A DNA stretch of 25,244 nt from Myxococcales bacterium (GTDB lineage Bacteria; Myxococcota_A; Polyangia; Polyangiales; Polyangiaceae). Below the pieces are notes generated by a model. That model worked only from the letters and a program-made list of their open reading frames with translations, was not told where the DNA came from and did no database searches. The translations under genes and the position numbers were made by a program. The stretch is from positions 1 through 25,244 of the forward strand of contig JANYHY010000461.1 of NCBI GenBank assembly GCA_025362165.1. Direction: 5' to 3'. Below, piece by piece: positions 1 through 7,209 of the stretch; the first letter of the stretch is position 1, and each line of letters opens with the position of its first letter.

Positions 1-285
1 TCGAGCTACTCGGACAGCGCGACCACTTGGGTGTACGGCCTTCAGTTGACGGCTCCAGATGGGACGCTGCTGTCGTCTCCGCAGGCGCTCCCGATCCAGT
101 CCTGTGCGCCCGGTTGGACGCGCACCACGGCGATCCGTCTGGTGTTCGACACGTTCCGCGACGCGCCGAACGGCGACGCCGTGGTGCAGCTCCACGCGCG
201 CCCGCTGGGGACTCCGCTCCCCGACGTGGACGCAGGAGTCCCTGCGGGTCCGCTCGATCAGGTCGTGAGCGTCAAGGTTCTGTAG
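1..285 (+). CDS. 3' end of an unrecognised gene (partial)
   Basis: The frame is open from the first base of the window to a TAG at 283-285, so this is the C-terminal part (about 94 residues) of a longer protein. A GTG at 31 exists, but it lies inside the open frame and is not needed as a start. The visible sequence is polar, with alternating beta-like segments and a short DxDAG/PAG-type linker near the end, and it closes with a Val-rich strand (VSVKVL). That is compatible with a secreted or surface protein, but I recognise no family. It overlaps the 3' end of the convergent minus-strand oxidoreductase by 14 bases. Confidence 0.6.
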   Translation, partial: SSYSDSATTWVYGLQLTAPDGTLLSSPQALPIQSCAPGWTRTTAIRLVFDTFRDAPNGDAVVQLHARPLGTPLPDVDAGVPAGPLDQVVSVKVL

Positions 286-1492
286 TGAACGTCATCCCTG
301 CCGCGCGCAGACGCGTGACGAGCTTCATCCCCATGCACGAAGCGGGGGTGAGCACGCCACCCTCGGCGCTGGCCTCGTCGCGCGCGAGTGCGATCGCGGA
401 CTCGGAGATCATCTTCGCGGTCTCGCCGTAGCCTGGGTCGCTCGTGCCGCGCACGTTCGCCGTCATCGTGCGACCGTCTTGGGTGTGACCGATGAGCTTG
501 ATATCGAACATGCCGCTGTCGCGCTTCTCTTTGGAGGGGCCCTCTCCTGGCTTGGGCAAGACGCGGCTGGCCAAGAGTCGACGCGTCGGGCCGAACAAGA
601 TCGCGCCGCCGAAGGCCGCCATCCCCGCCGCGAGCGTTGTCGCGCCGAACCAACCCTTGAGGCCGCGGCCAGTGCTGATGGTCTCCGAGTAGCGGAAATC
701 CTTGCCGTAGCGATATCCAAGTAGCGCGTTGCTGCGGCGGACGATGCGCGTGTTGATCGCGGCCATTACGAAGGGTCCCGTCCAGCGCTCGAGGTCGGGA
801 TCGAAGCGCACGCCCATTTGATCGCGACCGTCTGGACCACGCTCGCCCGGAACGAGCGCGTACGGATTGCCCGCGATTTTGCGGACTTTGGGGTCTTTGC
901 TCGCGGTCTCCACCAAGTTGAGCATGGTCGCAATCGTGCCGCCGCTCGCGCCGCCCTTCATCTTCATCACGTAGAACGCCACGCGCGAACATGGCTCTCC
1001 CAACTTGGATATCGCGCTCTCTTGCAACGCGAGCGTCCCGAGATCGCTTGGGATGGAATCGAATCCGCAACAATGCACGATGCGCGCGCCAGTCGCCTTC
1101 GCGCGCTCGTGGTGCGCGTCGATCATCGCGCGGACGAAGGGTGTCTCGCCGGTGAGATCGCAGTAGTCGGTGCTGTGCTCCGCGCACGATGCGACGAGCT
1201 CCTTGCCATGGATCTCGTATGGGCCGACCGTGGTCAAGATCACCTTCGTGCGCGTCACGATCTCCACAAGCGACTTGCTGTCTCTGGCATCGGCGACGAT
1301 GAGCTCCAAGTCTGAGCGACCGACCTTGGCGCGAACGCCCTCGAGCTTGTCTTTGCTTCTACCGCCTATCGCCCACCGCAAGTCTTTGGGAGCGTTCGCG
1401 GCGAGATACTCGACGACGAGCTGACCTGTGAAACCAGTGGCGCCCCAAACGATCACATCGAGCGGGCGAGATTTCTTGTCTGTCGAGTTCAC
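272..1492 (-). CDS. Saccharopine dehydrogenase-like NAD(P)-binding oxidoreductase (trans-acting enoyl reductase type)
   Basis: A protein of about 406 residues. Near the N-terminus (residues 12-23) a beta strand runs into the nucleotide-binding loop GATGFTG, as in the saccharopine dehydrogenase / trans-acting enoyl reductase family (around 390-430 residues), so the length fits. The body contains GGRSKDKL after the first Rossmann unit, typical of NADP binding, and HCCGFDSIPSDLG, a strongly conserved family segment. Family members are membrane-associated oxidoreductases, often on lipid or polyketide substrates; the actual substrate here cannot be read. The frame is open further upstream (to 1651), but that would run into the divergent gene, so the GTG at 1492, directly before the Rossmann fold, is preferred. 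No strong ribosome binding site is seen there. Confidence 0.85.
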   Translation of the reverse strand: MNSTDKKSRPLDVIVWGATGFTGQLVVEYLAANAPKDLRWAIGGRSKDKLEGVRAKVGRSDLELIVADARDSKSLVEIVTRTKVILTTVGPYEIHGKELVASCAEHSTDYCDLTGETPFVRAMIDAHHERAKATGARIVHCCGFDSIPSDLGTLALQESAISKLGEPCSRVAFYVMKMKGGASGGTIATMLNLVETASKDPKVRKIAGNPYALVPGERGPDGRDQMGVRFDPDLERWTGPFVMAAINTRIVRRSNALLGYRYGKDFRYSETISTGRGLKGWFGATTLAAGMAAFGGAILFGPTRRLLASRVLPKPGEGPSKEKRDSGMFDIKLIGHTQDGRTMTANVRGTSDPGYGETAKMISESAIALARDEASAEGGVLTPASCMGMKLVTRLRAAGMTFTTEP

Positions 1493-1547
1493 GGCGCGAA
1501 CTCTAGCGGACACACTCTGGTACTCAAAACCAGGATGAAGGTATCGT

Positions 1548-2099
1548 GTGCTCATGCACTTCGATCCGGCACAGGTCGAGATGGGTTTCCTCGGCTCGGC
1601 TGGGTTGGTCTTCTTCGTCTTGCTCGCGATGGTCGTCATGGGCACGCTCAAGGCGCTCCCCGCGAAGGACTTCGTTCGTCAGATCTCCAAGCTGGTTTTG
1701 GCCGACAACGTGGAGCGCGCCGTCAAGCTGTGCGGCGCGGGAGAGGGTCGGCCTGTGGCGCTGTTGGTCCGCGTCGGCCTGAGGGCGGTTGGGGAAGCGG
1801 ACATGCCGATCGGCCAACGCGTAGAGCGCGCGAAGATGGTCATGATTGGACAGCTCCCCGGGATGCAGGCACCCATGATTCGAGACGTCGTCATCGCCTC
1901 CATCCTCGGCCTGTGCGTGTTCCTCGCAGGCGGCGTCACTGTTCTGCTCACGCTCGACGCGCAGTTGTGGGCACTACCCGCCGCGACCACAGCGGTCGTT
2001 GATGTGTTGGCGGTTGCATGCGTCGCGGGCCGCTTGAAACTTCGCGACGATCTGGCTCAGGTAGTCACCAACTTCGGTCGAGTAGTGAATGACGCTTAG
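1548..2099 (+). CDS. Membrane protein, possibly distant MotA/TolQ/ExbB-like
   Basis: A 183-residue protein with three apparent membrane segments: about residues 15-33, 116-134 and 139-158. Between the first and second lies a cytoplasmic-looking helical stretch of about 80 residues. This arrangement (TM, helical domain, two closely spaced TMs) recalls the MotA/TolQ/ExbB proton-channel family, but I see no decisive motif and the protein is short, so the family is only a suggestion. The start is GTG 1548 or ATG 1554; a purine-rich AGGATGAAGG at 1532-1541 serves either. It is divergent from the oxidoreductase, with a gap of about 55 bases that must hold both promoters. Confidence 0.6.
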   Translation: MLMHFDPAQVEMGFLGSAGLVFFVLLAMVVMGTLKALPAKDFVRQISKLVLADNVERAVKLCGAGEGRPVALLVRVGLRAVGEADMPIGQRVERAKMVMIGQLPGMQAPMIRDVVIASILGLCVFLAGGVTVLLTLDAQLWALPAATTAVVDVLAVACVAGRLKLRDDLAQVVTNFGRVVNDA

Positions 2100-2127
2100 G
2101 ACCGCGATCGATTCGCGCCTGCTCTAG

Positions 2128-2184
2128 CGGAGAGAAGGGGATTCGAACCCCTGGTACCCTCGCGGGCACACCTGATTTCGAATC
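2128..2184 (-). tRNA. 3' fragment of tRNA-Ser(CGA); probable integration scar
   Basis: On the minus strand one can read a serine-type 3' half. It has an anticodon loop with CGA (2180-2178), the 3' anticodon strand TCAGG (2175-2171) and a long class II variable arm with complementary ends. A perfect T-arm follows (stem 2136-2140 with 2148-2152, loop 2141-2147), then the acceptor 3' strand TCTCTCC (2135-2129) and discriminator G (2128). No encoded CCA follows. The matching 5' acceptor strand GGAGAGA and a D-arm are absent upstream (higher coordinates), and homology stops at the anticodon loop. A 3' tRNA half broken at the anticodon loop is the typical distal attachment site left by a tyrosine-recombinase element, which would then lie on the higher-coordinate side. 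No integrase is visible in the window. Confidence 0.75.
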
Positions 2185-2433
2185 TACCGAAAGGAAACGA
2201 GGCTCCGCAATCAGGCGCCAGAGGTGCTGAAAGCTGCCGCGCCGAAGAGCGAGAAGGAACGTCGCGGACGCACGCAGCAACCTCTGAAGGCGTCGGAACA
2301 CGACCGGAACACGAGCGAAGCGATGCACGGAGAGTCGCGGCGTGTGCGCTCGGGTTTCTCGTCGTCGGCGACGTGGACGGCGCGTCGGCGGTGCTTCGCC
2401 GATTTCTTAGGAAGTAGCGGAACGGAGATCATC

Positions 2434-2694
2434 ATGAAGCCTTGGGTGTACAAGCCGTACGGGAAATCGCCGAAGCGCACGCTTCGTTCCCCTGAGGACC
2501 TGATCAGAATCATCCGCAAGCAGCGGCGGCAGATCTACGATCTCGAGGTGGAGGTGGCTCGGCTGAAGAACCTCCCTCCGCCAGCAAGGGTGCTCTCCCC
2601 CAAGAAGAAGCGGAAGCCTTCGCGCGGCGCAAGCAACGCGCTCATCCCGGCATATCCTCCTTACCGTCAGACCAAGACGCGCACGTCGCGGTGA
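2434..2694 (+). CDS. Small basic coiled-coil protein, unknown
   Basis: An 86-residue protein starting at ATG 2434, well placed behind CGGAG about 7 bases upstream. The open frame reaches back to 2224, but that upstream part is low-quality Arg/Ser-rich sequence, so the shorter form is preferred. Residues about 18-46 form a charged helix with heptad-like spacing (LIRIIRKQRRQIYDLEVEVA), a likely coiled coil. The C-terminal third is a basic Lys/Arg/Pro-rich tail. This could be a DNA-binding or transposon-accessory protein, but no family is recognised. Its TGA overlaps a GTG (GTGA at 2691-2694) that opens the degenerate reading frame downstream. Confidence 0.45.
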   Translation: MKPWVYKPYGKSPKRTLRSPEDLIRIIRKQRRQIYDLEVEVARLKNLPPPARVLSPKKKRKPSRGASNALIPAYPPYRQTKTRTSR

Positions 2695-3053
2695 TCTGCT
2701 CGGCGGCGGCGCGCGATGCGATTCGCCTCATCTCGCACGATGACGACCAGCGCCGACTACACGCCCCAAATCGGCGGTTCGAACCTTGGAAGAGGAGGCC
2801 AAGTACGATGCTCTCGAAGTCGTCCCCGAGGAGGTTGTCGAAGCGCTGGCCCTTCGTTGTGCTCGCGAAGGTGAGCACTTCCCACAGACCGTCTTCGAGA
2901 TCGCTCCGACAGTTCCGCCGCGATCTACGATGTCCTCGTGCGCCTGAAGCTCATTTCCGCCGACCGCCGCACCGACTGCAAGACCATCCTGGACGGCATC
3001 GCGTCGATGCTCGTCAAGATGCACTTATCTCACGGCCTCCTTGTTCTATGGCG
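2691..3053 (+). pseudogene. Frameshifted remnant of an unknown gene
   Basis: About 360 bases without an intact gene. Protein-like segments occur one after another in three plus-strand frames. The first starts at GTG 2691 and contains ARDAIRLISHDDDQ. The second spans roughly 2789-2900, with an acidic helix (EEVVEALALRCAREGEHF). The third spans roughly 2910-3040, with AAIYDVLVRLKLISADRRTD followed by LDGIASMLVKM. Read in order, they would make one helical protein of about 115 residues interrupted by two shifts in the same direction. This may be a decayed gene, or sequencing errors in a real one. It follows the small coiled-coil gene with a GTGA overlap, as if once translated with it. No family is recognised. 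Confidence 0.35.
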
Positions 3054-3728
3054 TCACCGCCCGTGCTCGTCGCCGCAGGTCGCCCTCGAGGGGCCAGACT
3101 CCCCGATCTCGGAGACGGGGTGGCTCCGGCAGCACGCGGGAAGCTCGTCACGTATCAGCCCGATCATGCGAGTGAGCTTGGCGAGGAAGTCGTCTGAGCT
3201 CTCGACGACGAAGCGGCGCGGATGCCCCGCCCATGCGTCGAGGATGCGCGCGTCGACGGCCATCGCCTCCGCTGCGGACTCGGTTCGCACAGGGTTGGAA
3301 TGGTTGTAGCCTTGGCCGGCGCTGGGCGTGCGCACGTGAATGATCGTGGCATAACGCACGAGCTCGGCTTCGCGCGTGGTCCCAACCTCGCGCCAGAACG
3401 CACCCGGCTCGTCGGACCAGTAGGCAAGGCCATCGAGAGTCCCCCGATCGCAGAGCGCGACGGCGCTGTTCCTCTCCTCCACGACCATCGATTCGAGCTC
3501 CCTCTGGACGTGGAAGATCGCGCGCTGCCCGGCACGCCTTGAGCTCTGTGTGGCGCGCCGTGGGAACCCCCCGCCGAAGAGGATGCTGGCCGACTCCGGG
3601 AGCACGGCGATGTGCTTGCAGAAGTGCTTGCGCACGACCTCGAGGACGGCCGTCTTCCCCGCGCCCGGACCACCGGTCAAGACGACCAAGCGGCACTCGT
3701 GGTGGGGCTCACTGCACGCGCAGGTCAT
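3054..3728 (-). CDS. P-loop ATPase/kinase of the AAA_28 (NadR-kinase-like) type
   Basis: A protein of about 224 residues. The Walker A motif GGPGAGKT sits at residues 19-26 after a hydrophobic strand, and a Walker B-like ALCDRGTLDGLAYW lies at about 91-104. DRG followed by a Tyr is characteristic of AAA_28-type P-loop proteins related to the ribosylnicotinamide kinase domain of NadR. The middle carries several Arg residues and an HVR segment that may form the lid. The family phosphorylates or hydrolyses small substrates; the substrate here is unknown. The start ATG 3728 has GAGG a few bases upstream. The last 25 residues or so look unstructured. It stands alone on its strand, with no partner gene. 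Confidence 0.75.
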   Translation of the reverse strand: MTCACSEPHHECRLVVLTGGPGAGKTAVLEVVRKHFCKHIAVLPESASILFGGGFPRRATQSSRRAGQRAIFHVQRELESMVVEERNSAVALCDRGTLDGLAYWSDEPGAFWREVGTTREAELVRYATIIHVRTPSAGQGYNHSNPVRTESAAEAMAVDARILDAWAGHPRRFVVESSDDFLAKLTRMIGLIRDELPACCRSHPVSEIGESGPSRATCGDEHGR

Positions 3729-4036
3729 TTTGGCCTCGCGGACGACCGCGCGTCAGACCAGCCGCACTCTGGAGCGCTCACCTCTTTTTCCATCATGGGG
3801 GTCGGCCAGCGCAAGCTCCGTGCCCTTCCCATTGAAGAACGGTCGCTGGCTCCGTCAAAGCTGGGGAACGCTGCGTGCGCATGACACGCGTGGCTCGAGT
3901 CACCAACATCAGCTCGCAGGAGATGCGCCCGTGCGCAGCCTGCGCGTCTGTTCGCTTCGGCCTCATATCACAGGGTGGCCGCGCGCATCGGAAACGCGAC
4001 GGCCTGGGGTTTGCTAGGTCGCTGCCGGAGGCTCTC
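3729..4036. other. Intergenic stretch, about 300 bases
   Basis: This lies between the start of the minus-strand ATPase and the start of the plus-strand small gene at 4037, so it should hold two divergent promoters. Frames open across it give Arg/Ser/Pro-rich translations with no recognisable domain. I see no tRNA, hairpin terminator or repeat that I can defend. Confidence 0.4.
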
Positions 4037-4255
4037 ATGGCTCAGCGTCGACTCTGCGAGATCAACCTGGACACCGCGATGGTGCGCGCGCTCCTCGACG
4101 AGGTCGAGCGTGCGACGGACGCATCAACGAAGGCGGCGCTGACCGAGCAACTCCTCGAAGAGCTCTCCCGTCTTGGCTCCTGCCTCTTGGAGACGGCCAG
4201 AATGATCGTCGCACCGGACAGCGGCATCCGCCTCGCGGCCGAGCTGCGAACATGA
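4037..4255 (+). CDS. Small helical protein coupled to the downstream nuclease
   Basis: A 72-residue protein from ATG 4037, preceded by GGAGG at 4027-4031 with 5 bases of spacing, a strong start. It is almost entirely helical: an acidic helix (LLDEVERATDASTKAALTEQ) is followed by a second helix (LLEELSRLGSCLLETARMIV). No family is recognised. Its TGA overlaps the ATG of the nuclease gene (ATGA at 4252-4255), so the two are probably translated together, which suggests a regulatory or partner role. The frame is open further upstream to 3875, but that part looks non-coding. Confidence 0.55.
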   Translation: MAQRRLCEINLDTAMVRALLDEVERATDASTKAALTEQLLEELSRLGSCLLETARMIVAPDSGIRLAAELRT

Positions 4256-5706
4256 TGAACCTCACATTCCTCGGGGCGGCTGGAACCGTGACCGGTTCGA
4301 AGTACCTCCTCACGTCCGGTACGAGGAAGCTCCTGATCGACTGCGGGCTCTTCCAAGGGGTGAAGGAGCTACGCCAGCGCAACTGGCTCCCCCTCTCCGT
4401 CCACGCCTCCGAAATCGACGCTGTCGTCCTCACGCACGCGCACCTCGATCACTCCGGCTACCTCCCGCTGCTCGTGAGGAACGGCTTCGCGGGATGCGTC
4501 TTCTCGTCCGCAGCGACGCGAGCTCTCTCGGCTCTCCTGCTGGCCGACAGCGGCCACTTGCAGGAGGAGGACGCAGCCTATGCGAACAAGCGCCGCTTCT
4601 CGAAGCACCAGCCCGCGAAGCCGCTCTACGGAGTCGCCGACGCCCACGCCGCACTCGGGCGCTTCACTCCCATCGAGTGGGAGAAGCCCCACTACCTCGG
4701 GGGCGGCTTCCACGTGCGGCTCTACCCTGCCGGCCACATCCTTGGAGCAGCGCTGGTCCACGTCACGGATGGCGACACGTCGATCCTCTTCAGCGGCGAC
4801 CTCGGGCGGCCGAACGATCCCATCACCGTCGCGCCCGCTCACGCACCGCGAGCGGACTACCTCGTGGTCGAGTCCACCTACGGAAATCGCGTGCATCAGA
4901 GCGCGGAGCCTGAGAAGGAGATCGCCGAGGTCGTCAGGCGTACCGCAGCGCGAGGCGGCGTGGTGGTGGTGCCCGCGTTCGCCGTGGGCCGCGCGCAAAC
5001 GCTGCTCTTTTACATCCAACGCCTCAAACGCGACCACCAGATACCCGACGTCCCTGTGTTCTTGAACAGCCCGATGGCGGCGGACGTGACCGACATCTTC
5101 TGCGAATATCGTCCCGAGCACCGCCTGGACCCGGCGACGTGCCAAGCGACTTGCAATGCCGCCACCTTCGTTCGCGACGTGGAGGAGTCACGAGCCCTCA
5201 ACGCACGTCGTGGCCCCATGATCATCATTTCGGCGAGCGGGATGCTCACCGGCGGACGCGTGCTTCATCACCTCAAGGCATTCGCCCCGGACCCGCGGAA
5301 CACGATCTTGCTCGTGGGCTACCAAGGAGAGGGAACGCGGGGAGCCGCGCTCGTGCAGGGGGCGAAGTCCCTTCGCATTCACGGTGAAGACGTTCGGGTG
5401 GCTGCCGAGGTGGTTCAGCTCTCGAACCTGTCGGCGCACGCGGATGCGCCGGAGATAGTCGATTGGCTGCGCGGGTTCGACGGAGCGCCGAAGACCACCT
5501 TCATCACGCACGGCGAGCCGGCCGCAAGCCAGGCGCTTCAGGAGCGCATCGAGCGCGAGCTGGGGTGGAAGTGCAAGAGGCCGGAGCTTGGCGAGTCGGT
5601 GAATCTCGATGCTGCAGCATCAAGGTCTGCGGGGTCGAGCGGTCCGGCGGTCGTGGATCGCGCAGCCGCGGGAGACCCGTCGACGGCGACGCCCTCGTCA
5701 ACTTGA
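4252..5706 (+). CDS. Beta-CASP metallo-beta-lactamase RNA nuclease (CPSF/Ysh1-like)
   Basis: A 484-residue member of the MBL-fold/beta-CASP family that cuts RNA as endo- or exonuclease with two zinc ions. All expected elements are visible. These are the N-terminal LGAAGTVTGSKYLL (7-20), a strand ending in the conserved Asp (LIDCG, 28-32), HAHLDH (62-67), GHILGA (161-166) with the metal His 162, and SGDLG (181-185) with Asp 183. ESTYGNR (207-213) leads into the beta-CASP domain with PAFAVGR (241-247), ISASGM (326-331) and GYQGEGT (356-362). The C-terminal metal-binding SAHAD (394-398) and THGE (419-422) follow. From about residue 452 to the end there is a low-complexity Ala/Ser tail not typical of the family. 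It is coupled by a 4-base overlap to the 72-residue gene before it. Bacterial homologues are usually cytoplasmic; the RNA target is unknown. Confidence 0.93.
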   Translation: MMNLTFLGAAGTVTGSKYLLTSGTRKLLIDCGLFQGVKELRQRNWLPLSVHASEIDAVVLTHAHLDHSGYLPLLVRNGFAGCVFSSAATRALSALLLADSGHLQEEDAAYANKRRFSKHQPAKPLYGVADAHAALGRFTPIEWEKPHYLGGGFHVRLYPAGHILGAALVHVTDGDTSILFSGDLGRPNDPITVAPAHAPRADYLVVESTYGNRVHQSAEPEKEIAEVVRRTAARGGVVVVPAFAVGRAQTLLFYIQRLKRDHQIPDVPVFLNSPMAADVTDIFCEYRPEHRLDPATCQATCNAATFVRDVEESRALNARRGPMIIISASGMLTGGRVLHHLKAFAPDPRNTILLVGYQGEGTRGAALVQGAKSLRIHGEDVRVAAEVVQLSNLSAHADAPEIVDWLRGFDGAPKTTFITHGEPAASQALQERIERELGWKCKRPELGESVNLDAAASRSAGSSGPAVVDRAAAGDPSTATPSST

Positions 5707-5768
5707 TTGGCGGCTCGCAGCTCCAAACTGAGGTGAGCGCCGTGTCGCGCGCGCCACCGCTGCAGAGC

Positions 5769-6227
5769 TCATGCGCGCCTTGCGCCGAGAGCGGAGAGGT
5801 TTCTCTCCAAGTCCAGGAGGCACGTGCTCTCACACTCGTCGATGGGGCGACGGTAGTCGCCGCGGTGCACGATCCGAATCGTGAGCGTGACCTCCTGCCG
5901 AAAGCCGTGGCGCGGCGACGTCGCGAGCCTGCCGTCGAAGCGGTCGATCTGATAGCGCGTAGCGTGCTCCCCCTTCGGAAGGATCCATTCGCCAATGCGA
6001 TGAAGCGCGTCGTAGACCTCACTGCACTCCGGGCAACCCGGCGACGGCGCGTGCTGCGGCTGAAAGTGTGTACCGACGAGCTCGAGATCGTAGCCGACCT
6101 TCTGCGACTCCCATCGCTCATCCGGACCCCATTCGGGGTACACAGCCCAGGAGACCTTGTAGTCTTTGACGAGCTGCTTCAGGTCGTCGGGCGCGGGCTC
6201 GCGTTCGGTCAGTTCGGTTCGGTCCAC
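5769..6227 (-). CDS. Unknown soluble protein, third gene of a minus-strand unit
   Basis: About 152 residues from GTG 6227, two bases after the stop of the preceding gene; the longer frame to 6359 lies within that gene and is a shadow. The sequence has a Trp-rich region (VSWAVYPEWGPDERWE) and a CPEC pair. Further on are a possible strand-rich core (EVTLTIRIVHRGDY) and an isolated EC..TC pair (ECESTC) near the end, so metal or disulfide binding is possible. I do not recognise a family. Tight spacing with the two upstream genes suggests one transcript. It converges on the nuclease gene with a gap of 62 bases. Confidence 0.6.
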   Translation of the reverse strand: MDRTELTEREPAPDDLKQLVKDYKVSWAVYPEWGPDERWESQKVGYDLELVGTHFQPQHAPSPGCPECSEVYDALHRIGEWILPKGEHATRYQIDRFDGRLATSPRHGFRQEVTLTIRIVHRGDYRRPIDECESTCLLDLERNLSALGARRA

Positions 6228-6229
6228 GC

Positions 6230-6838
6230 CTACGCCTTTCGCTCCCAGATGAACCGGCACTCCATGCTCCCGTCCGCGATCCGGTGCCCGGGCCCCGAGC
6301 GGTGGAAGAGCACCTCGTCTGGCAGGTAGGAGTTGAACCCTGCGTTGTCGATCTGGCACACGATCGGCGTGAGCTCAGGGACGCCGAGGGACGTCGTGAG
6401 CTCGTGGTAGAGGCAGCGCGTGACGCGCACCTCGAAGCGTCGGTCCGTGCGCTCGATGACCTCCATCGTGTTCCAGCGTGTGGGGCCAGTCTGGTTGACG
6501 ACCAGCTCCTGCTCGCAGAGGTTCGCGAAGGTGCGCTCGCGCGTCATGGTCGCGTAGGCGAGGTTCCATTGCGCGATGCCGCCCGTGAGGACCGCCACGC
6601 GCATCGTCTCGTACGCTTTCTTTTGACCGATACGCTCTTTCAGGCGGATGTAGACCCAGAGCGGCATCGCCGCGAGATCCACAAGCTCACGCGGAAAGCG
6701 GGGGTCGACGCGCTTCTTGAATCGCTCGACCGTCGCGGCGCACCGCCACATGAAGAGCCTTGGGAAACGCACCTCGTCTTGGAGTAGGTGGAGCAGGATC
6801 GGCCCGGTCACCGATCGGAGGTTGAAGTTCTCGCTCAT
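6230..6838 (-). CDS. L-2-amino-thiazoline-4-carboxylic acid hydrolase-like protein
   Basis: A 202-residue protein from ATG 6838, preceded by AAGGAG about 9 bases upstream on the minus strand. The C-terminal half shows the pattern seen in the ATC hydrolase-like family (PF14196): a Cys-containing strand (TRCLYHE, 140-146), ELTPIVCQIDNAGF (155-168) with Cys 161 and Asp 164, then a helix-strand ending MECRFIWER (192-200) with Cys 194. The namesake enzyme opens the thiazoline ring on the path to L-cysteine, but most family members have no proven activity, so only the fold is suggested. It overlaps the preceding small Cys-rich gene by four bases (ATGA) and is followed two bases later by the unknown gene. 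Confidence 0.6.
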   Translation of the reverse strand: MSENFNLRSVTGPILLHLLQDEVRFPRLFMWRCAATVERFKKRVDPRFPRELVDLAAMPLWVYIRLKERIGQKKAYETMRVAVLTGGIAQWNLAYATMTRERTFANLCEQELVVNQTGPTRWNTMEVIERTDRRFEVRVTRCLYHELTTSLGVPELTPIVCQIDNAGFNSYLPDEVLFHRSGPGHRIADGSMECRFIWERKA

Positions 6839-7155
6839 GGCGCGTCTCCTTCGTTTCGGTGCACCCGGGCTGGGCGCACCATCGGGCCTTCCCCATCGCG
6901 GTGCAGGGAGAGCACCGTGTGCTTGCGCATCGGCGGTGATACTTCGGCGCGGGTGGACATGGGGCTCCGGCCGAGGCTCAACGCAAGCCCCGCGCCACCG
7001 CGCTTGCCACGGTCGCTGCTGTGCGGTTGGATGGGCACCCGCACGCTAGGCCGCATCGGCCGGTATGGAGCGTCGGCTTGCTCGGCGAGCGTGAGTCCGC
7101 AGGTGCACTTCTTACGTCTTGCGCGGATCCTGCGGCAGATGGAGCACCGACGCAT
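6835..7155 (-). CDS. Small Cys-rich (zinc-ribbon-like) protein, first gene of the unit
   Basis: 106 residues from ATG 7155, chosen because GGAGG lies about 9 bases upstream; the open frame extends to 7227. The N-terminus has CSIC at residues 4-7 and CTC at 17-19, separated by a very basic RRIRARRKK stretch, resembling half of a zinc ribbon. The rest is Arg/Pro/Ser-rich with no predicted domain. The TGA overlaps the next start (ATGA at 6835-6838), which argues that it is translated. I do not recognise a family; it could be a small nucleic-acid-binding protein. Confidence 0.45.
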   Translation of the reverse strand: MRRCSICRRIRARRKKCTCGLTLAEQADAPYRPMRPSVRVPIQPHSSDRGKRGGAGLALSLGRSPMSTRAEVSPPMRKHTVLSLHRDGEGPMVRPARVHRNEGDAP

Positions 7156-7209
7156 CGGAATCAGCTCCTCCCTCAGCTGGCATGAGGCACGCAGAGCGCT
7201 CGGACACCC

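Noticed and set aside
258..1187. 309-residue minus-strand frame over the oxidoreductase
   Set aside because: Arg-rich shadow of the saccharopine dehydrogenase-like gene in another frame on the same strand.
1314..1324. A partial third copy of the 22-base repeat (GAGCGACCGAC)
   Set aside because: An 11-base match inside coding sequence of a GC-rich genome, most likely chance.
2128..2260. Intact tRNA-Ser with an intron in the anticodon loop
   Set aside because: AATCAGG at 2209-2215 could complete the anticodon stem around a 31-base loop, but no D-arm or 5' acceptor strand lies beyond it, so a functional tRNA cannot be built.
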